Shown here piece by piece: positions 49,212-61,646 of a DNA stretch of 64,000 nt (positions are counted from its first letter, which is position 1; each line of letters starts with the position of its first letter). The DNA is from Novosphingobium sp. PhB165 (lineage in GTDB: Bacteria > Pseudomonadota > Alphaproteobacteria > Sphingomonadales > Sphingomonadaceae), in assembly GCF_004341845.1 (NCBI RefSeq), contig NZ_SLVB01000001.1, forward strand, positions 620,001 to 684,000, given 5' to 3'. The notes under the pieces were generated by a model. The model was not told where the DNA came from. It worked only from the letters and a program-made list of their open reading frames with translations, and made no database searches. The position numbers were made by a program, and so were the translations under genes.

Positions 49212-49378
49212 TGGGCGTCACGGGTCGGTTTCTTGCTGGGGCGCTGGCGCCGTATCCCGCATCGGCGATCATTGCCGGTGCGGACCAGCGAGATTTCGAC
49301 CCGGCATGTCGCTTTGCCTATGCACTGGGGTTCCCGGCCTTCGCGCCGGCAACCCGTGCAAAGCAAGGTGCCATATAA
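49211..49378 (+). CDS. Candidate small protein, 55 residues, coupled to carA
   Basis: Its ATG at 49211 overlaps the carA stop (TGATG), and its TAA at 49376-49378 overlaps the ATG of the next gene (TAATG). GTGGGGAT about nine bases before the ATG can serve as ribosome site. The peptide is Ala/Gly-rich, with ALAPYPASAIIAGADQRDFD in the middle, and has no recognised motif. One-base overlaps at both ends argue for translation; a chance frame between two genes cannot be excluded. Confidence 0.45.
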   Translation: MGVTGRFLAGALAPYPASAIIAGADQRDFDPACRFAYALGFPAFAPATRAKQGAI

Positions 49379-49755
49379 TGACCGCTCTTATCGACCACAT
49401 GATCGCTTACTATATTGCCGGACAGGCTGCCGAACTCTCGGTTGCGCCGCGTTTTTACCCTTACGGTGAATTGCAGCTCATCTTCGAGGACAAGATCTCG
49501 GTAGCCGTCCGCAAGTTCGGCCCCAAGGTGCGCAAGCATTCGAAGGAAGCCGGCCAGGCCTTCATCGACCGGATGCTCGAAACGGGCGCCTGGTCGACCA
49601 CTGAAGGCGAGTACGGCGGTTCGATGCATCAGTTTCAGGCTGACCGGTTCAAGGCGGTGATCCGCGAGGAACAGGACAGCAACCCGATCATTCTCAAAGC
49701 CAAAGCCGAAGGCCCGGATTACTGGGACAAGGCGTTTGGCGAACTGGTGGCCTAG
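49378..49755 (+). CDS. Conserved-looking protein of unknown function between carA and carB
   Basis: 125 residues from the ATG at 49378 with AAGGTG about eight bases upstream. Soluble, mixed composition: [27 protein letters not shown], then [25 protein letters not shown] and a C-terminal [20 protein letters not shown]. No signal or membrane segment. It ends 47 bases before carB. Codon use is like that of its neighbours, so I take it as a real gene; I do not recognise the family. Confidence 0.72.
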   Translation: MTALIDHMIAYYIAGQAAELSVAPRFYPYGELQLIFEDKISVAVRKFGPKVRKHSKEAGQAFIDRMLETGAWSTTEGEYGGSMHQFQADRFKAVIREEQDSNPIILKAKAEGPDYWDKAFGELVA

Positions 49756-49802
49756 GCCGCCAGTCCGACATACAAGACACACAGGACACCCCAGGACAGC
49801 CC

Positions 49803-53126
<3,324 letters not shown>

Positions 53127-53136
53127 AATCGATCTA

Positions 53137-53237
53137 GCCTCCCCACATCGCTGCGGATCGGCCCAGTCCTCGGGAATGACCTGAGGGACGGGACAGGAAA
53201 CTAGTCTCCCTCGACTGGTTTCGCGGAGCGGGGAGGC
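53137..53237 (+). promoter_or_regulatory. Inverted repeat in the carB-greA spacer
   Basis: GCCTCCCC (53137-53144) pairs with GGGGAGGC (53230-53237), closing a loop that itself contains a TCCTCGGG/CCTGAGGGA hairpin. The structure ends 20 bases before the greA start. It may act as a greA leader or as a weak carB terminator; no T-run is present. Confidence 0.4.
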
Positions 53238-53256
53238 AGCAGGAAGGAAGTGTTTG

Positions 53257-53733
53257 ATGGCCAGTATCGAAAAGCTCCCCATGCTCGCTGAAGGGTATGA
53301 GAAGCTTACCGCCGAGATCAAGGCGCTGCGTGAAGAGCGCCCCCGGATCGTCGATGCGATCGAGGAAGCGCGCGCGCACGGCGATCTCTCGGAAAATGCC
53401 GAGTATCACGCCGCCAAGGAGCGTCAGGGCCAGGTCGAAGCCACGATTGCCGACCTCGAAGACAAGATCACGCGCGCCCAGATCGTCGATCCGGCCACGC
53501 TGACCAGCGACAAGATCATCTTCGGCGCCACGGTTACGTTGCTCGATGAGGACGACAAGCCGGTGAAGTACCAGATCGTCGGCCCTTACGAGGCGGACGC
53601 CCGTGTTGGCCGCATCAGCTACAACTCGCCGCTGGGCAAGGCGCTGATCGGTCGCCGGGTCGAGGAAGAGGTTGAAGTGACCGTGCCTTCGGGCGACAAG
53701 TTCTACCTGGTGCAGAAGATCGAGTTCATCTGA
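53257..53733 (+). CDS. greA: Transcription elongation factor GreA
   Basis: 158 residues from the ATG at 53257 with AGGAAGGAAG upstream (a TTG just before is less likely). GreA rescues backtracked RNA polymerase. The N-terminal coiled coil carries the acidic tip in [22 protein letters not shown], and the C-terminal FKBP-like domain ends in [15 protein letters not shown]. carB-greA order is typical of alphaproteobacteria. Confidence 0.97.
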   Translation: MASIEKLPMLAEGYEKLTAEIKALREERPRIVDAIEEARAHGDLSENAEYHAAKERQGQVEATIADLEDKITRAQIVDPATLTSDKIIFGATVTLLDEDDKPVKYQIVGPYEADARVGRISYNSPLGKALIGRRVEEEVEVTVPSGDKFYLVQKIEFI

Positions 53734-53761
53734 ACCGGACTTCGCCGGACGAGAGCAAAAG

Positions 53762-53788
53762 AAAAGGCCGGCGAAAGCCGGCCTTTTT
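53762..53788 (+). terminator. Rho-independent terminator of greA
   Basis: AAAGGCCGGC/GCCGGCCTTT with a four-base loop, followed by TTCG, 29 bases after the greA stop. Confidence 0.85.
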
Positions 53789-53822
53789 CGTATCCGCTGC
53801 CGTTCGGTAGCGGAAAGCCCGT

Positions 53823-54044
53823 TCAGGCTTCCGGCTGGTCCGGCTGGAGCAGGCGGTGAAGATGGACGATCACGTACTTCATTTCCGCATCGTCGACCGT
53901 ACGGTGGGCTGCCGAACGCCAGGCGTCTTCGGCCGAGGCGTAATCGGGATAGACGCCGACAAGGTCCATTTCTTCGAGATTTGCGTATTCAAGGCTGCGC
54001 GGATCTTTGACCCGGCCACCCATCACGAGGTGAAGTTTCTGCAT
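53823..54044 (-). CDS. DUF4170 family protein
   Basis: 73 residues from the ATG at 54044; the open frame upstream is not family-like. LHLVMGGRVKDPRSLEYANLEEMDLVGVYPDYASAEDAWRSAAHRTVDDA is the whole DUF4170 pattern, a small alpha/beta protein common in alphaproteobacteria. Function unknown. It converges with greA. Confidence 0.82.
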   Translation of the reverse strand: MQKLHLVMGGRVKDPRSLEYANLEEMDLVGVYPDYASAEDAWRSAAHRTVDDAEMKYVIVHLHRLLQPDQPEA

Positions 54045-54171
54045 GGGGAGGGACCGCTTTCCTGTGGGAGAGAGATGAGGTCCCCATAAGTCTTGGCGGT
54101 CTGCAGGGCAAGAGCCGATCGCATGCGCGATACGGCCCTTTACGCTCCTGCAAATCAATAGCAATATTAAC

Positions 54172-54744
54172 TCAGTGAGTCATGCGCTGCGCGAAATCCT
54201 GCATGCGTTCCATGAAACGATGCGACTTCTCGCTGGCACTCTCCGCCGCGTCGTGGCCAAGCTTGCTGACCTTTTGTGCGGCAGGGCCGCCGACTTTTTC
54301 CGCGCGCTCCGCCGTCGCGCGGCCCAGTGCACTGGCTGCTGCAAGAGCGGCAAGGCCGTAACGCTCAAGCCGTTCAGCTGCATTGCCGCCGACTTTTTCG
54401 GCACGGTCGGCGATCTGTCCGGCCTCGCGCTTGGCGCCGATGCCAAGGCTTTGCGCCTTGCTGGAAGCATTGCGGCCCAGAAGCAGTGCCGCGCCGCCCG
54501 CCGCTTCGGCAAGTTCCAGCGTGCGCGACATAGCCTTGTCGGTCACCCGGCGTGGCAGTAGGGCACTGACGACCGCCCCGGCAGCCAGCCCGCCTGCGAT
54601 GACCAGCACCGGGTGTTTCTTCACGAAAGCGATGACCTTTCGCGACGGACTGTCGGCATCGGTCGCCGGCCGGATCGGCACGACGGCTCCGAAGTTGACG
54701 TCGGTTGCGGACTGGGCGGGCGTTTTCTGTTCAACGTCGCTCAC
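54172..54744 (-). CDS. Membrane protein with DUF883-like segment, last gene of a four-gene cluster
   Basis: 190 residues from a GTG at 54744, chosen because AAGGAG lies seven bases before it; the longer frame upstream runs antisense-like through the previous gene. One membrane helix (HPVLVIAGGLAAGAVVSALL) sits near residue 55, preceded by KVIAFVKKHP and followed by PRR. The rest is a long Ala-rich amphipathic region with the repeat AERAEKVGG. The layout recalls YqjD/ElaB proteins, which bind ribosomes at the membrane in stationary phase. The link is inference. Confidence 0.65.
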   Translation of the reverse strand: MSDVEQKTPAQSATDVNFGAVVPIRPATDADSPSRKVIAFVKKHPVLVIAGGLAAGAVVSALLPRRVTDKAMSRTLELAEAAGGAALLLGRNASSKAQSLGIGAKREAGQIADRAEKVGGNAAERLERYGLAALAAASALGRATAERAEKVGGPAAQKVSKLGHDAAESASEKSHRFMERMQDFAQRMTH

Positions 54745-54745
54745 G

Positions 54746-55075
54746 TCAGGCTCCTTTTTCGCTCTCATGTTCATCCGATCTGCGGTTCGACAGGGCACCG
54801 AATATGTCGGTGATCCAAGCGATGATCGGGTTTCGCAAAATCCAAAGCACCAGCGCGGTGAAAGTTCCGCCCACCACGGCGGGGTGTGTCTCCACCACGG
54901 CGACAGCCTCATCGAGAACGTCGAGCGCCTTGTCGATCGCTTCGTCGGCAAGGCGTCCGGCAATCCCGCGTTCTTCCATGTCGGCCTTGAGTGCGGCGTA
55001 ATGGGCATCGAACGTGGCCTTTGCCTCGTCGCGTACGGCGCGGTGTTCGGCCAGGCGGGCGGCGAGCGATGCCAT
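54746..55075 (-). CDS. Small membrane protein of unknown function in the yqj-like cluster
   Basis: 109 residues. A long charged helix (LAARLAEHRAVRDEAKATFDAHYAALKADMEERG) is followed by AIDKALDVLDEAVAVVETHPAVVGG and one hydrophobic segment FTALVLWILRNPIIAWITDIFGAL. The ATG shares a base with the stop of the upstream gene, so translation is coupled. It may take the place of YqjK, but sequence likeness is weak. Confidence 0.65.
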   Translation of the reverse strand: MASLAARLAEHRAVRDEAKATFDAHYAALKADMEERGIAGRLADEAIDKALDVLDEAVAVVETHPAVVGGTFTALVLWILRNPIIAWITDIFGALSNRRSDEHESEKGA

Positions 55076-55455
55076 TAGTCAGTACCTCCGTTCGACAGCA
55101 CGGACCGCACCCGTTTGACCCGCCCGCGCGCGCTCAAGCCGAGGATTGCGGCGATCACAAGCAGGGCCAGCGTCGCCACCGCCGTCGCCAGCCAGGGCCC
55201 GAGGACCGAGGCGAGCGAAAGCACCAAACCAAACACCAGCGCCATCAGTGCGAAGAACACGACAACCGCCGCCAGCACGCCAAACAGCGCGATCGTGCGC
55301 GCCTCCGCACCGACGTAGGCGGCCCGGGTTTTCTGGAAAGCCAGTTCCGCCTGCGCCAGCGTGCGCGCCTCCTCGGCCAGAAGCTTGAGGTCCTGGGCGA
55401 GCGAAATGTCCTCTATATCGCTGTCATAGCGAAGGGACGTGTCAGGATCGAGCAT
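55075..55455 (-). CDS. Phage-holin-like (Holin-X/YqjE-type) membrane protein
   Basis: 126 residues. A helical N-terminal part (SLAQDLKLLAEEARTLAQAELAFQKTRAAY) precedes two membrane helices (IALFGVLAAVVVFFALMALVFGLVL and LATAVATLALLVIAAILGL) and a basic tail. This is the YqjE/Holin-X pattern: despite the family name it is not linked to lysis. Second gene of the cluster. Confidence 0.78.
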   Translation of the reverse strand: MLDPDTSLRYDSDIEDISLAQDLKLLAEEARTLAQAELAFQKTRAAYVGAEARTIALFGVLAAVVVFFALMALVFGLVLSLASVLGPWLATAVATLALLVIAAILGLSARGRVKRVRSVLSNGGTD

Positions 55456-55481
55456 TGCCGCAGATCGCGCCGGGGGCCGGA

Positions 55482-56018
55482 TCAGCTGCTCTTCTTGAAC
55501 AGTCGGCCGAACAGGAAGCCGGCCGCCACTGCGACGCCGATTGCCATGCCCGGGCTCTTGCGCACGAATTCGCGTGCATCCTCACCCAGTTCGTCGAGCG
55601 TCTTCTCGTCAAGCCGGGCTGCGGCATCGGCCACGGACTTGGAGGCCGTACGGGCATAGTCGCCGTACTTGGGGCCGGCCTTCTCGTCGATCACGCTCAC
55701 ATTGTCGTCGATCAGCTTGGAAAGGCCCACCATCGCTTGGCTGGTCTTGGCCTTGCTCTGGTTGGCAAGGTCGGTCGCCTTCACCTTGGCGTCGTCCGCA
55801 AAGGCGCTGGCCTTGGTCTTGGCGTCTTCCGAGCGGCTCTTGGCCTCGTTAGACCATTCGCCCTTGGCCTGGTTCAGTTTGCCAAGGTAACCTTCCGCCA
55901 CGGTCTGTGCTTCCTTGCCGAGGGCCAGAGCGCCCGCGCGGGCTTCTTCAACGGCCTTGCTGAAGTGGCTCTTGGCGTTTTCGGTTCCGTTTCCCGTGCC
56001 GCTGGTGGGTTCGGCCAT
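55482..56018 (-). CDS. YqjD/DUF883-like membrane-anchored helical protein
   Basis: 178 residues from the ATG at 56018 with a perfect AGGAGG upstream. A long Lys/Ala/Asp-rich amphipathic helix region (KTKASAFADDAKVKATDLAN and neighbours, LEA-like) leads to a C-terminal helix FVRKSPGMAIGVAVAAGFLFGRLF and KKSS. The PGMAIGVAVAAGFLFGRL end is the DUF883/ElaB/YqjD membrane anchor. First gene of the four-gene cluster. Confidence 0.78.
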   Translation of the reverse strand: MAEPTSGTGNGTENAKSHFSKAVEEARAGALALGKEAQTVAEGYLGKLNQAKGEWSNEAKSRSEDAKTKASAFADDAKVKATDLANQSKAKTSQAMVGLSKLIDDNVSVIDEKAGPKYGDYARTASKSVADAAARLDEKTLDELGEDAREFVRKSPGMAIGVAVAAGFLFGRLFKKSS

Positions 56019-56121
56019 GGCGTTGTCCTCCTTGTTTCGGGGTAACCCCGGTCTTTCGCCTATATGCGATGTGCCGACAGAGTAACACAACTTGTCCGCG
56101 CTGCTGCAACGCAACTTGTAA

Positions 56122-57486
<1,365 letters not shown>

Positions 57487-57506
57487 TCGGACTGTCCGTT
57501 TAAAGG

Positions 57507-57539
57507 AAGGCCCGGTTCCCATGGGGAGCCGGGCCTTTT
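57507..57539 (+). terminator. Rho-independent terminator of eno
   Basis: AAGGCCCGGTTCCC pairs with GGGAGCCGGGCCTT (one G-U) around ATG, followed by TTCTTTG, about 20 bases after the stop. Confidence 0.85.
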
Positions 57540-57655
57540 CTTTGACTTTGTAACCGGGTGATCGGCCTGGGTCAGTAGACCGACCACCCGGTCGCCTCCA
57601 TCGGTTCCGTGCCCGGATCCCCACCCCCAGGGGCGAAACGGGTTGGCTACCGGGA

Positions 57656-58207
57656 TCAGCGCATTGCCGAGAACTCCGTACGAGTGTCATCGAGCAACAC
57701 GACGGAACGCGATGCGGAGGCGAAATATTCGAGCATCGCGGCATAGCCCCGCGCGCTCAATTTGACGTAGACGCGCCGGGCATCCCCCGGGTCCGCCTCG
57801 CGCACGAGCAGACCCTGCTTTTCGAGAATGGTGATCCAGCGCAGCGCCGTGGTCGAGGGAACCGCCGAGCCGATGCAGGCACTCGTCACCGAGACGCGGC
57901 GGCGTTCCTTGGCGGCAATGAACAGATCGAGCAGGATGTCCCAGGCCGGTTCGCCGAAAAGCTCCTCCGATCCGAAAATCTTGGTCCGCCTGCGGCGATC
58001 GTCATAAGTCTGGCGGGCCAGTTCAACCCAGATGGGGTGGTCCTGGCTGGCGCCCTTGCCGCCGTCGCGCTCGGTTCCGATCGCGGCGTCGGTAGCGATA
58101 GTCTGTCCGATTTCGAGTTCCCGCGCCATGGCGAGAAGTTCGTTGGCGATACCGATAAGGCGTATGGCCTTGGCTCGGTTGCGCATAACTTGATCGGTCT
58201 TCTCCAT
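57656..58207 (-). CDS. MarR-like winged-helix transcriptional regulator
   Basis: 183 residues. The C-terminal two thirds form a winged helix: PAWDILLDLFIAAKERRRVSVTSACIGSAVPSTTALRWITILEKQGLLVREADPGDARRVYVKLSARG, where SVPSTTALRWI-like residues make the recognition helix and DPGDARRVYV the wing, as in MarR. The first 60 residues are a separate helical part. Ligand and targets are unknown; nearest genes on its strand are a small ORF and an aldo/keto reductase. Confidence 0.8.
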   Translation of the reverse strand: MEKTDQVMRNRAKAIRLIGIANELLAMARELEIGQTIATDAAIGTERDGGKGASQDHPIWVELARQTYDDRRRRTKIFGSEELFGEPAWDILLDLFIAAKERRRVSVTSACIGSAVPSTTALRWITILEKQGLLVREADPGDARRVYVKLSARGYAAMLEYFASASRSVVLLDDTRTEFSAMR

Positions 58208-58334
58208 AAGCCAGAGCCCACCAAACGCCTGGCTGCAATGGTTCCGTGCCGATCGGGGGTACCGAACACGATACTATTCGCAGCAATTACTCCCGCAGAT
58301 CATGAATTTTGGCCTTGCTTGTCGATCCGATTAG

Positions 58335-58359
58335 CTTCCTGACTGAATTCGACAGGAAG
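58335..58359. repeat. Inverted repeat upstream of the MarR-like gene
   Basis: CTTCCTG and CAGGAAG are separated by 11 bases that contain GAATTC. It lies 130 bases upstream of the MarR-like start and 75 bases after the 56-residue ORF. It could be an operator or a weak terminator. Confidence 0.35.
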
Positions 58360-58435
58360 GTTCGGGCGCGGCAAAATCGCAATTCATTTTCCGAACGGGG
58401 TTGTGGCATGCGGAAGACAGGCCGTCTTGTTCAGC

Positions 58436-58606
58436 TTATTCCGAATTGGAGTCTTCTTGCTCCGCGTTGGAGGGCACGCGCAGGGCGTCGATCGCCGCCT
58501 GGAGATGCGCCGCCGCGACGAAGGCGCCGAACTCCTCAAGATCCGGCAATTTCGCCATGAGGGCTTCGATCAACGCGGCACGCTTTCGTTCGGTGTTCAC
58601 TGGCAT
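58436..58606 (-). CDS. Candidate small protein, 56 residues
   Basis: ATG at 58606 with CGGAG about five bases upstream, TAA at 58436-58438. The translation is protein-like: PVNTERKRAALIEALMAKLP, then EFGAFVAAAHLQAAIDALR and an acidic tail QEDSNSE. It would be a soluble, mostly helical protein. Third-position GC bias fits coding. It fills part of a 700-base gap between the MarR-like gene and the aldo/keto reductase. Family not recognised. Confidence 0.5.
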   Translation of the reverse strand: MPVNTERKRAALIEALMAKLPDLEEFGAFVAAAHLQAAIDALRVPSNAEQEDSNSE

Positions 58607-58903
58607 ATACTCCGTCGGTCGCGGCTGGTGGCGCGACAGGGCCCGATATCCCCGGGCCGGGGGCTGCGACCCGCCTCTGCGGCGAGGTGTCGAGGTTTGA
58701 AGTTAGCTCCGAATAGGATCGGTAACGGATATTTCTGTTATGATCGCTACATCATTCCGGAGATTTGGGAACTCGTCATTCGGCTATGTCCAAGTTGGGT
58801 ACAGGACATACGGGATTGACTAACCGATCAAATCTGACCTTGCAGTGAACTGATTGTGTAAATTCAGTAATGTATCTGATGAATATAGGTAGATATACGC
58901 GGT
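58607..58903. other. Intergenic, AT-rich, no gene supported
   Basis: About 300 bases between the aldo/keto reductase stop and the 56-residue ORF start. The part from about 58720 to 58900 is clearly richer in A and T than the rest of the window and contains many short TA-rich words. No hairpin with a T-run, no tRNA and no convincing frame. It may hold the promoter of the small ORF. Confidence 0.5.
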
Positions 58904-59845
58904 CTAACTGTGCGTATTGAGGGCATTGAAACACTCATCAGAAAGGATGAGGCGTGCTGCGCCGACAAGTTCGCGGACCTGTTCGGGACTGGTAGCGCTG
59001 GCGATCGGTGCTGCAATCGTCGGCTGCGCATTCAACCATGCGAGCGCGACTTGTGCGGGGCTGGCGCCGGAATCGGCTGCAATCGCGCGCAGATCGTCGA
59101 GAATGGCCCACCCGCCATGGGCTGCCGCTGCATCGAGAGAGTGGGCGCGCGTGGTGCCTTCCCACTCGCCGGCGCTGGAGTATTTTCCGGTGAGGAAGCC
59201 CGCCGCAAGGCCGTAATAGGGCAGGGCCGCGATCCCGCGCTTCTGGCAGAGCGCCATGAGCGGACCTTCGAATTCATCCCGGGCCACAAGGTTGTAGAGC
59301 GGCTGGAGCACGGTGAAGTGTTGGACGCCCAGTGTGTCGGCGGCATCGATCACGGCGGCGAGCCGTTCGGCCGTATAGTTGGAAGCGCCCAGTTCGCGGG
59401 CCCGGCCGGAGTGGAACAGGTCTCCATAGACGGCTGCGACTTCATCGAGCGGAGTCGTGCCGTCGTCGCGGTGGGCGTAGAAGAGGTCCACGTAATCGGT
59501 GCGCAGGCGCTCAAGCGAGCCGTCGAGCGCCGCGCACACCTTTTCGGGTATCAGGGAGCCGGGCGCGCCGCCCTGACCGGTCTTGGTGGCGATGCGCATT
59601 TCACTGCGCACGCCGCGCGCCTGTAGCCACTCGCCGATGATCGCTTCGGATTCGCCGCCCTTGTGGCCGGGAACCCAGTTGGAATACCCCTCGGCGGTGT
59701 CGATCATGCGTCCGCCCGCCTCGTAAAAGGCGTCGAGCACCGCAAAGCTGCGGTCCCGGTCGATAGTCCATCCGAAGACGTTTCCGCCCAGAACGAGGGG
59801 GATGCCGTCGATGTACGCGTGCGCGACCGGAACCGTATCAGCCAT
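58904..59845 (-). CDS. Aldo/keto reductase
   Basis: 313 residues. The TIM-barrel AKR pattern is present: LVLGGNVFGWTIDRD, the active-site Asp and Tyr in GGRMIDTAEGYSNW near residue 50, Lys in RIATKTGQGG near 85 and His in VDLFYAHRDDG near 120; the C-terminal cofactor site is near PIASATSPEQVREL. NADPH-dependent reduction of aldehydes or ketones is expected. It ends the minus-strand run behind ribH (12 bases downstream of... ribH lies on the same strand, just before this ATG in window order). Confidence 0.87.
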   Translation of the reverse strand: MADTVPVAHAYIDGIPLVLGGNVFGWTIDRDRSFAVLDAFYEAGGRMIDTAEGYSNWVPGHKGGESEAIIGEWLQARGVRSEMRIATKTGQGGAPGSLIPEKVCAALDGSLERLRTDYVDLFYAHRDDGTTPLDEVAAVYGDLFHSGRARELGASNYTAERLAAVIDAADTLGVQHFTVLQPLYNLVARDEFEGPLMALCQKRGIAALPYYGLAAGFLTGKYSSAGEWEGTTRAHSLDAAAAHGGWAILDDLRAIAADSGASPAQVALAWLNAQPTIAAPIASATSPEQVRELVGAARLILSDECFNALNTHS

Positions 59846-59856
59846 TCAACTCTCCG

Positions 59857-60276
59857 TCAGGCGAAGCGCTCCTTGAGGTCGTAGAGCGCAATCGCGGCCT
59901 TGGCGGCTTCACCGCCCTTGTCCTTTTGTGCAGGATCGGCGCGGACCAGCGCCTGTTCCTCGTTCTCCACGGTAAGGATGCCGTTGCCGATGGCAATACC
60001 GTCCATCGTCAGCGCCATGATGCCGCGTGCCGATTCCCCGGCGACGATTTCGAAGTGGTAAGTCTCACCGCGAATGACCACGCCGATGGCGACGTAGCCA
60101 TCGTAATCGCCGGTGGCATCGGCCAGCGAGATGGCGGCCGGGATTTCCAGCGCGCCGGGCACGGTGATGACTTCGGCCTTGTGGCCGGCGGTCTTCAGCG
60201 CTGCCTTGGCGCCGGCGATCAGCTGGTCGTTGAGATGGTCGTAGAAGCGGGCTTCGACGATGAGAAAGCGGGCCAT
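59857..60276 (-). CDS. ribH: 6,7-dimethyl-8-ribityllumazine synthase
   Basis: 139 residues from the ATG at 60276, preceded by AAGGAG nine bases upstream. It makes lumazine, the direct precursor of riboflavin. [55 protein letters not shown] and [18 protein letters not shown] with the conserved acid-base residues give the family. It lies one base after the RibBX stop. Confidence 0.94.
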   Translation of the reverse strand: MARFLIVEARFYDHLNDQLIAGAKAALKTAGHKAEVITVPGALEIPAAISLADATGDYDGYVAIGVVIRGETYHFEIVAGESARGIMALTMDGIAIGNGILTVENEEQALVRADPAQKDKGGEAAKAAIALYDLKERFA

Positions 60277-60277
60277 G

Positions 60278-61588
60278 TCAGTTCGCTCCTTCGGGGGCGC
60301 AGGGAATGGGGCGCTCATCCACGATGTTCAGGCCATAGCCTTCCAGCGCGACAAGCGAATGATGGGTGTTGGTGAGCAGAATCATGTCGTGGATGCCAAG
60401 CTCCGCGAGAATCTGCGCGCCCACGCCATAGTCGCGAAGTTCTTCGATGTCAGGCATTTCGCCGGCACGGATCTGCTGCTTGATGTCCATGACTTTCGAC
60501 ATCGAACTGCCGATCTGGCGATTGATCACGACGATCACGCCGGTTCCTTCCTCGCCGATCATTTCCATCGCGCGGTGCAGCAGGTTGCCGCGCTCGGTCG
60601 ATTCCTCGCCGAACACGTCGGTGAACATCGAGAGCGTGTGCATGCGCACGAGCGTCGGCTTGGCGGGATCGACGCGGCCCTTGATGAGGGCCATGGTCTC
60701 GTCACCGGTGGCCTTGTTGAAATAGCTGCGGGCGAGCCACTGGCCGCCGTGGTGGCTCTGGAACGTGATCTCGTTCTTCTTTTCGACCATGCGGTCGTGC
60801 TTGCGGCGATAGGCGATCAGGTCGCGGATCGTGCCGATCTTCAGGTCGTGAATGCGGGCGAAGCCGATCAGGTCGTCCATGCGCGCCATGGTGCCGTCGT
60901 CCTTCATGATCTCGCAGATCACGCCGGAGGGATTGAGGCCGGCAAGGCGCGAGATGTCGACAGCGGCTTCGGTGTGGCCGGCGCGGACCAGCACGCCGCC
61001 GTCGCGGGCGCGCAGCGGGAAGACGTGGCCAGGGGTGACGATGTCGGCCTTGCTCTTGGTGCCGTCGATGGCGACCGAGATGGTGCGCGCGCGGTCTCCA
61101 GCGGAGATGCCGGTGGTCACGCCTTCGCGCGCCTCGATTGAAACGGTGAAAGCGGTTTCGTGGCGGGTGCCGTTGTGGCGGCTCATCAGGTCGAGGCCGA
61201 GTTCGTCGACGCGCTGGCTGGTGAGCGTCAGGCAGATCAACCCGCGGCCGTGGGTGGCCATGAAGTTGATCGCCGCCGGGGTCGCCATCTGGGCCGGGAT
61301 CACGAGGTCGCCCTCGTTCTCACGATCCTCGTCATCGACCAGGATGAACATGCGGCCGTTGCGCGCCTCGTCGATGATCTCCTCGATGGGGACCAGCATC
61401 TGGCGATCGTCGTTCGAGAACAACACGCGCTCCAGCTTGGTCAGCGTTTCGGCGGTGGGGTTCCAGTCGGGCTCGGTGCAGTCGCGCAGCGTATTGGCGT
61501 GGAGCCCCGCCGCGCGGGCAAGGCCCGACTTGCTCATGCCGCCTTCGGCGACGAGCTTGCGGACCTGTTCGATCACATTGCCTGCCAT
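60278..61588 (-). CDS. ribB: RibBX-type 3,4-dihydroxy-2-butanone 4-phosphate synthase with N-terminal HTH
   Basis: 436 residues from the ATG at 61588 (61600 is an alternative). Three parts: residues 1-60, a helix-turn-helix-like extension ([20 protein letters not shown], then [12 protein letters not shown]); about 70-270, RibB with [28 protein letters not shown] and [15 protein letters not shown], all catalytic residues present; 280-436, a GTP cyclohydrolase II-like half that lacks the CxC zinc cysteines ([13 protein letters not shown] where RibA has the Cys). Such RibBX proteins are known in alphaproteobacteria, and their X half is not a cyclohydrolase. The HTH extension is unusual. Confidence 0.88.
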   Translation of the reverse strand: MAGNVIEQVRKLVAEGGMSKSGLARAAGLHANTLRDCTEPDWNPTAETLTKLERVLFSNDDRQMLVPIEEIIDEARNGRMFILVDDEDRENEGDLVIPAQMATPAAINFMATHGRGLICLTLTSQRVDELGLDLMSRHNGTRHETAFTVSIEAREGVTTGISAGDRARTISVAIDGTKSKADIVTPGHVFPLRARDGGVLVRAGHTEAAVDISRLAGLNPSGVICEIMKDDGTMARMDDLIGFARIHDLKIGTIRDLIAYRRKHDRMVEKKNEITFQSHHGGQWLARSYFNKATGDETMALIKGRVDPAKPTLVRMHTLSMFTDVFGEESTERGNLLHRAMEMIGEEGTGVIVVINRQIGSSMSKVMDIKQQIRAGEMPDIEELRDYGVGAQILAELGIHDMILLTNTHHSLVALEGYGLNIVDERPIPCAPEGAN

Positions 61589-61646
61589 GAGTCTATCCAT
61601 TCTCACATTACGGTGTGAGCGCGATATGAACCGATCACATCGAAAT

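Noticed and set aside
54746..55455. Holin-type genes read as a prophage remnant
   Set aside because: The Holin-X/YqjE family is chromosomal; there is no integrase, lysin or other phage gene nearby.
61589..61646. FMN riboswitch before RibBX
   Set aside because: The gap to the next gene is too short and no conserved riboswitch core is visible.
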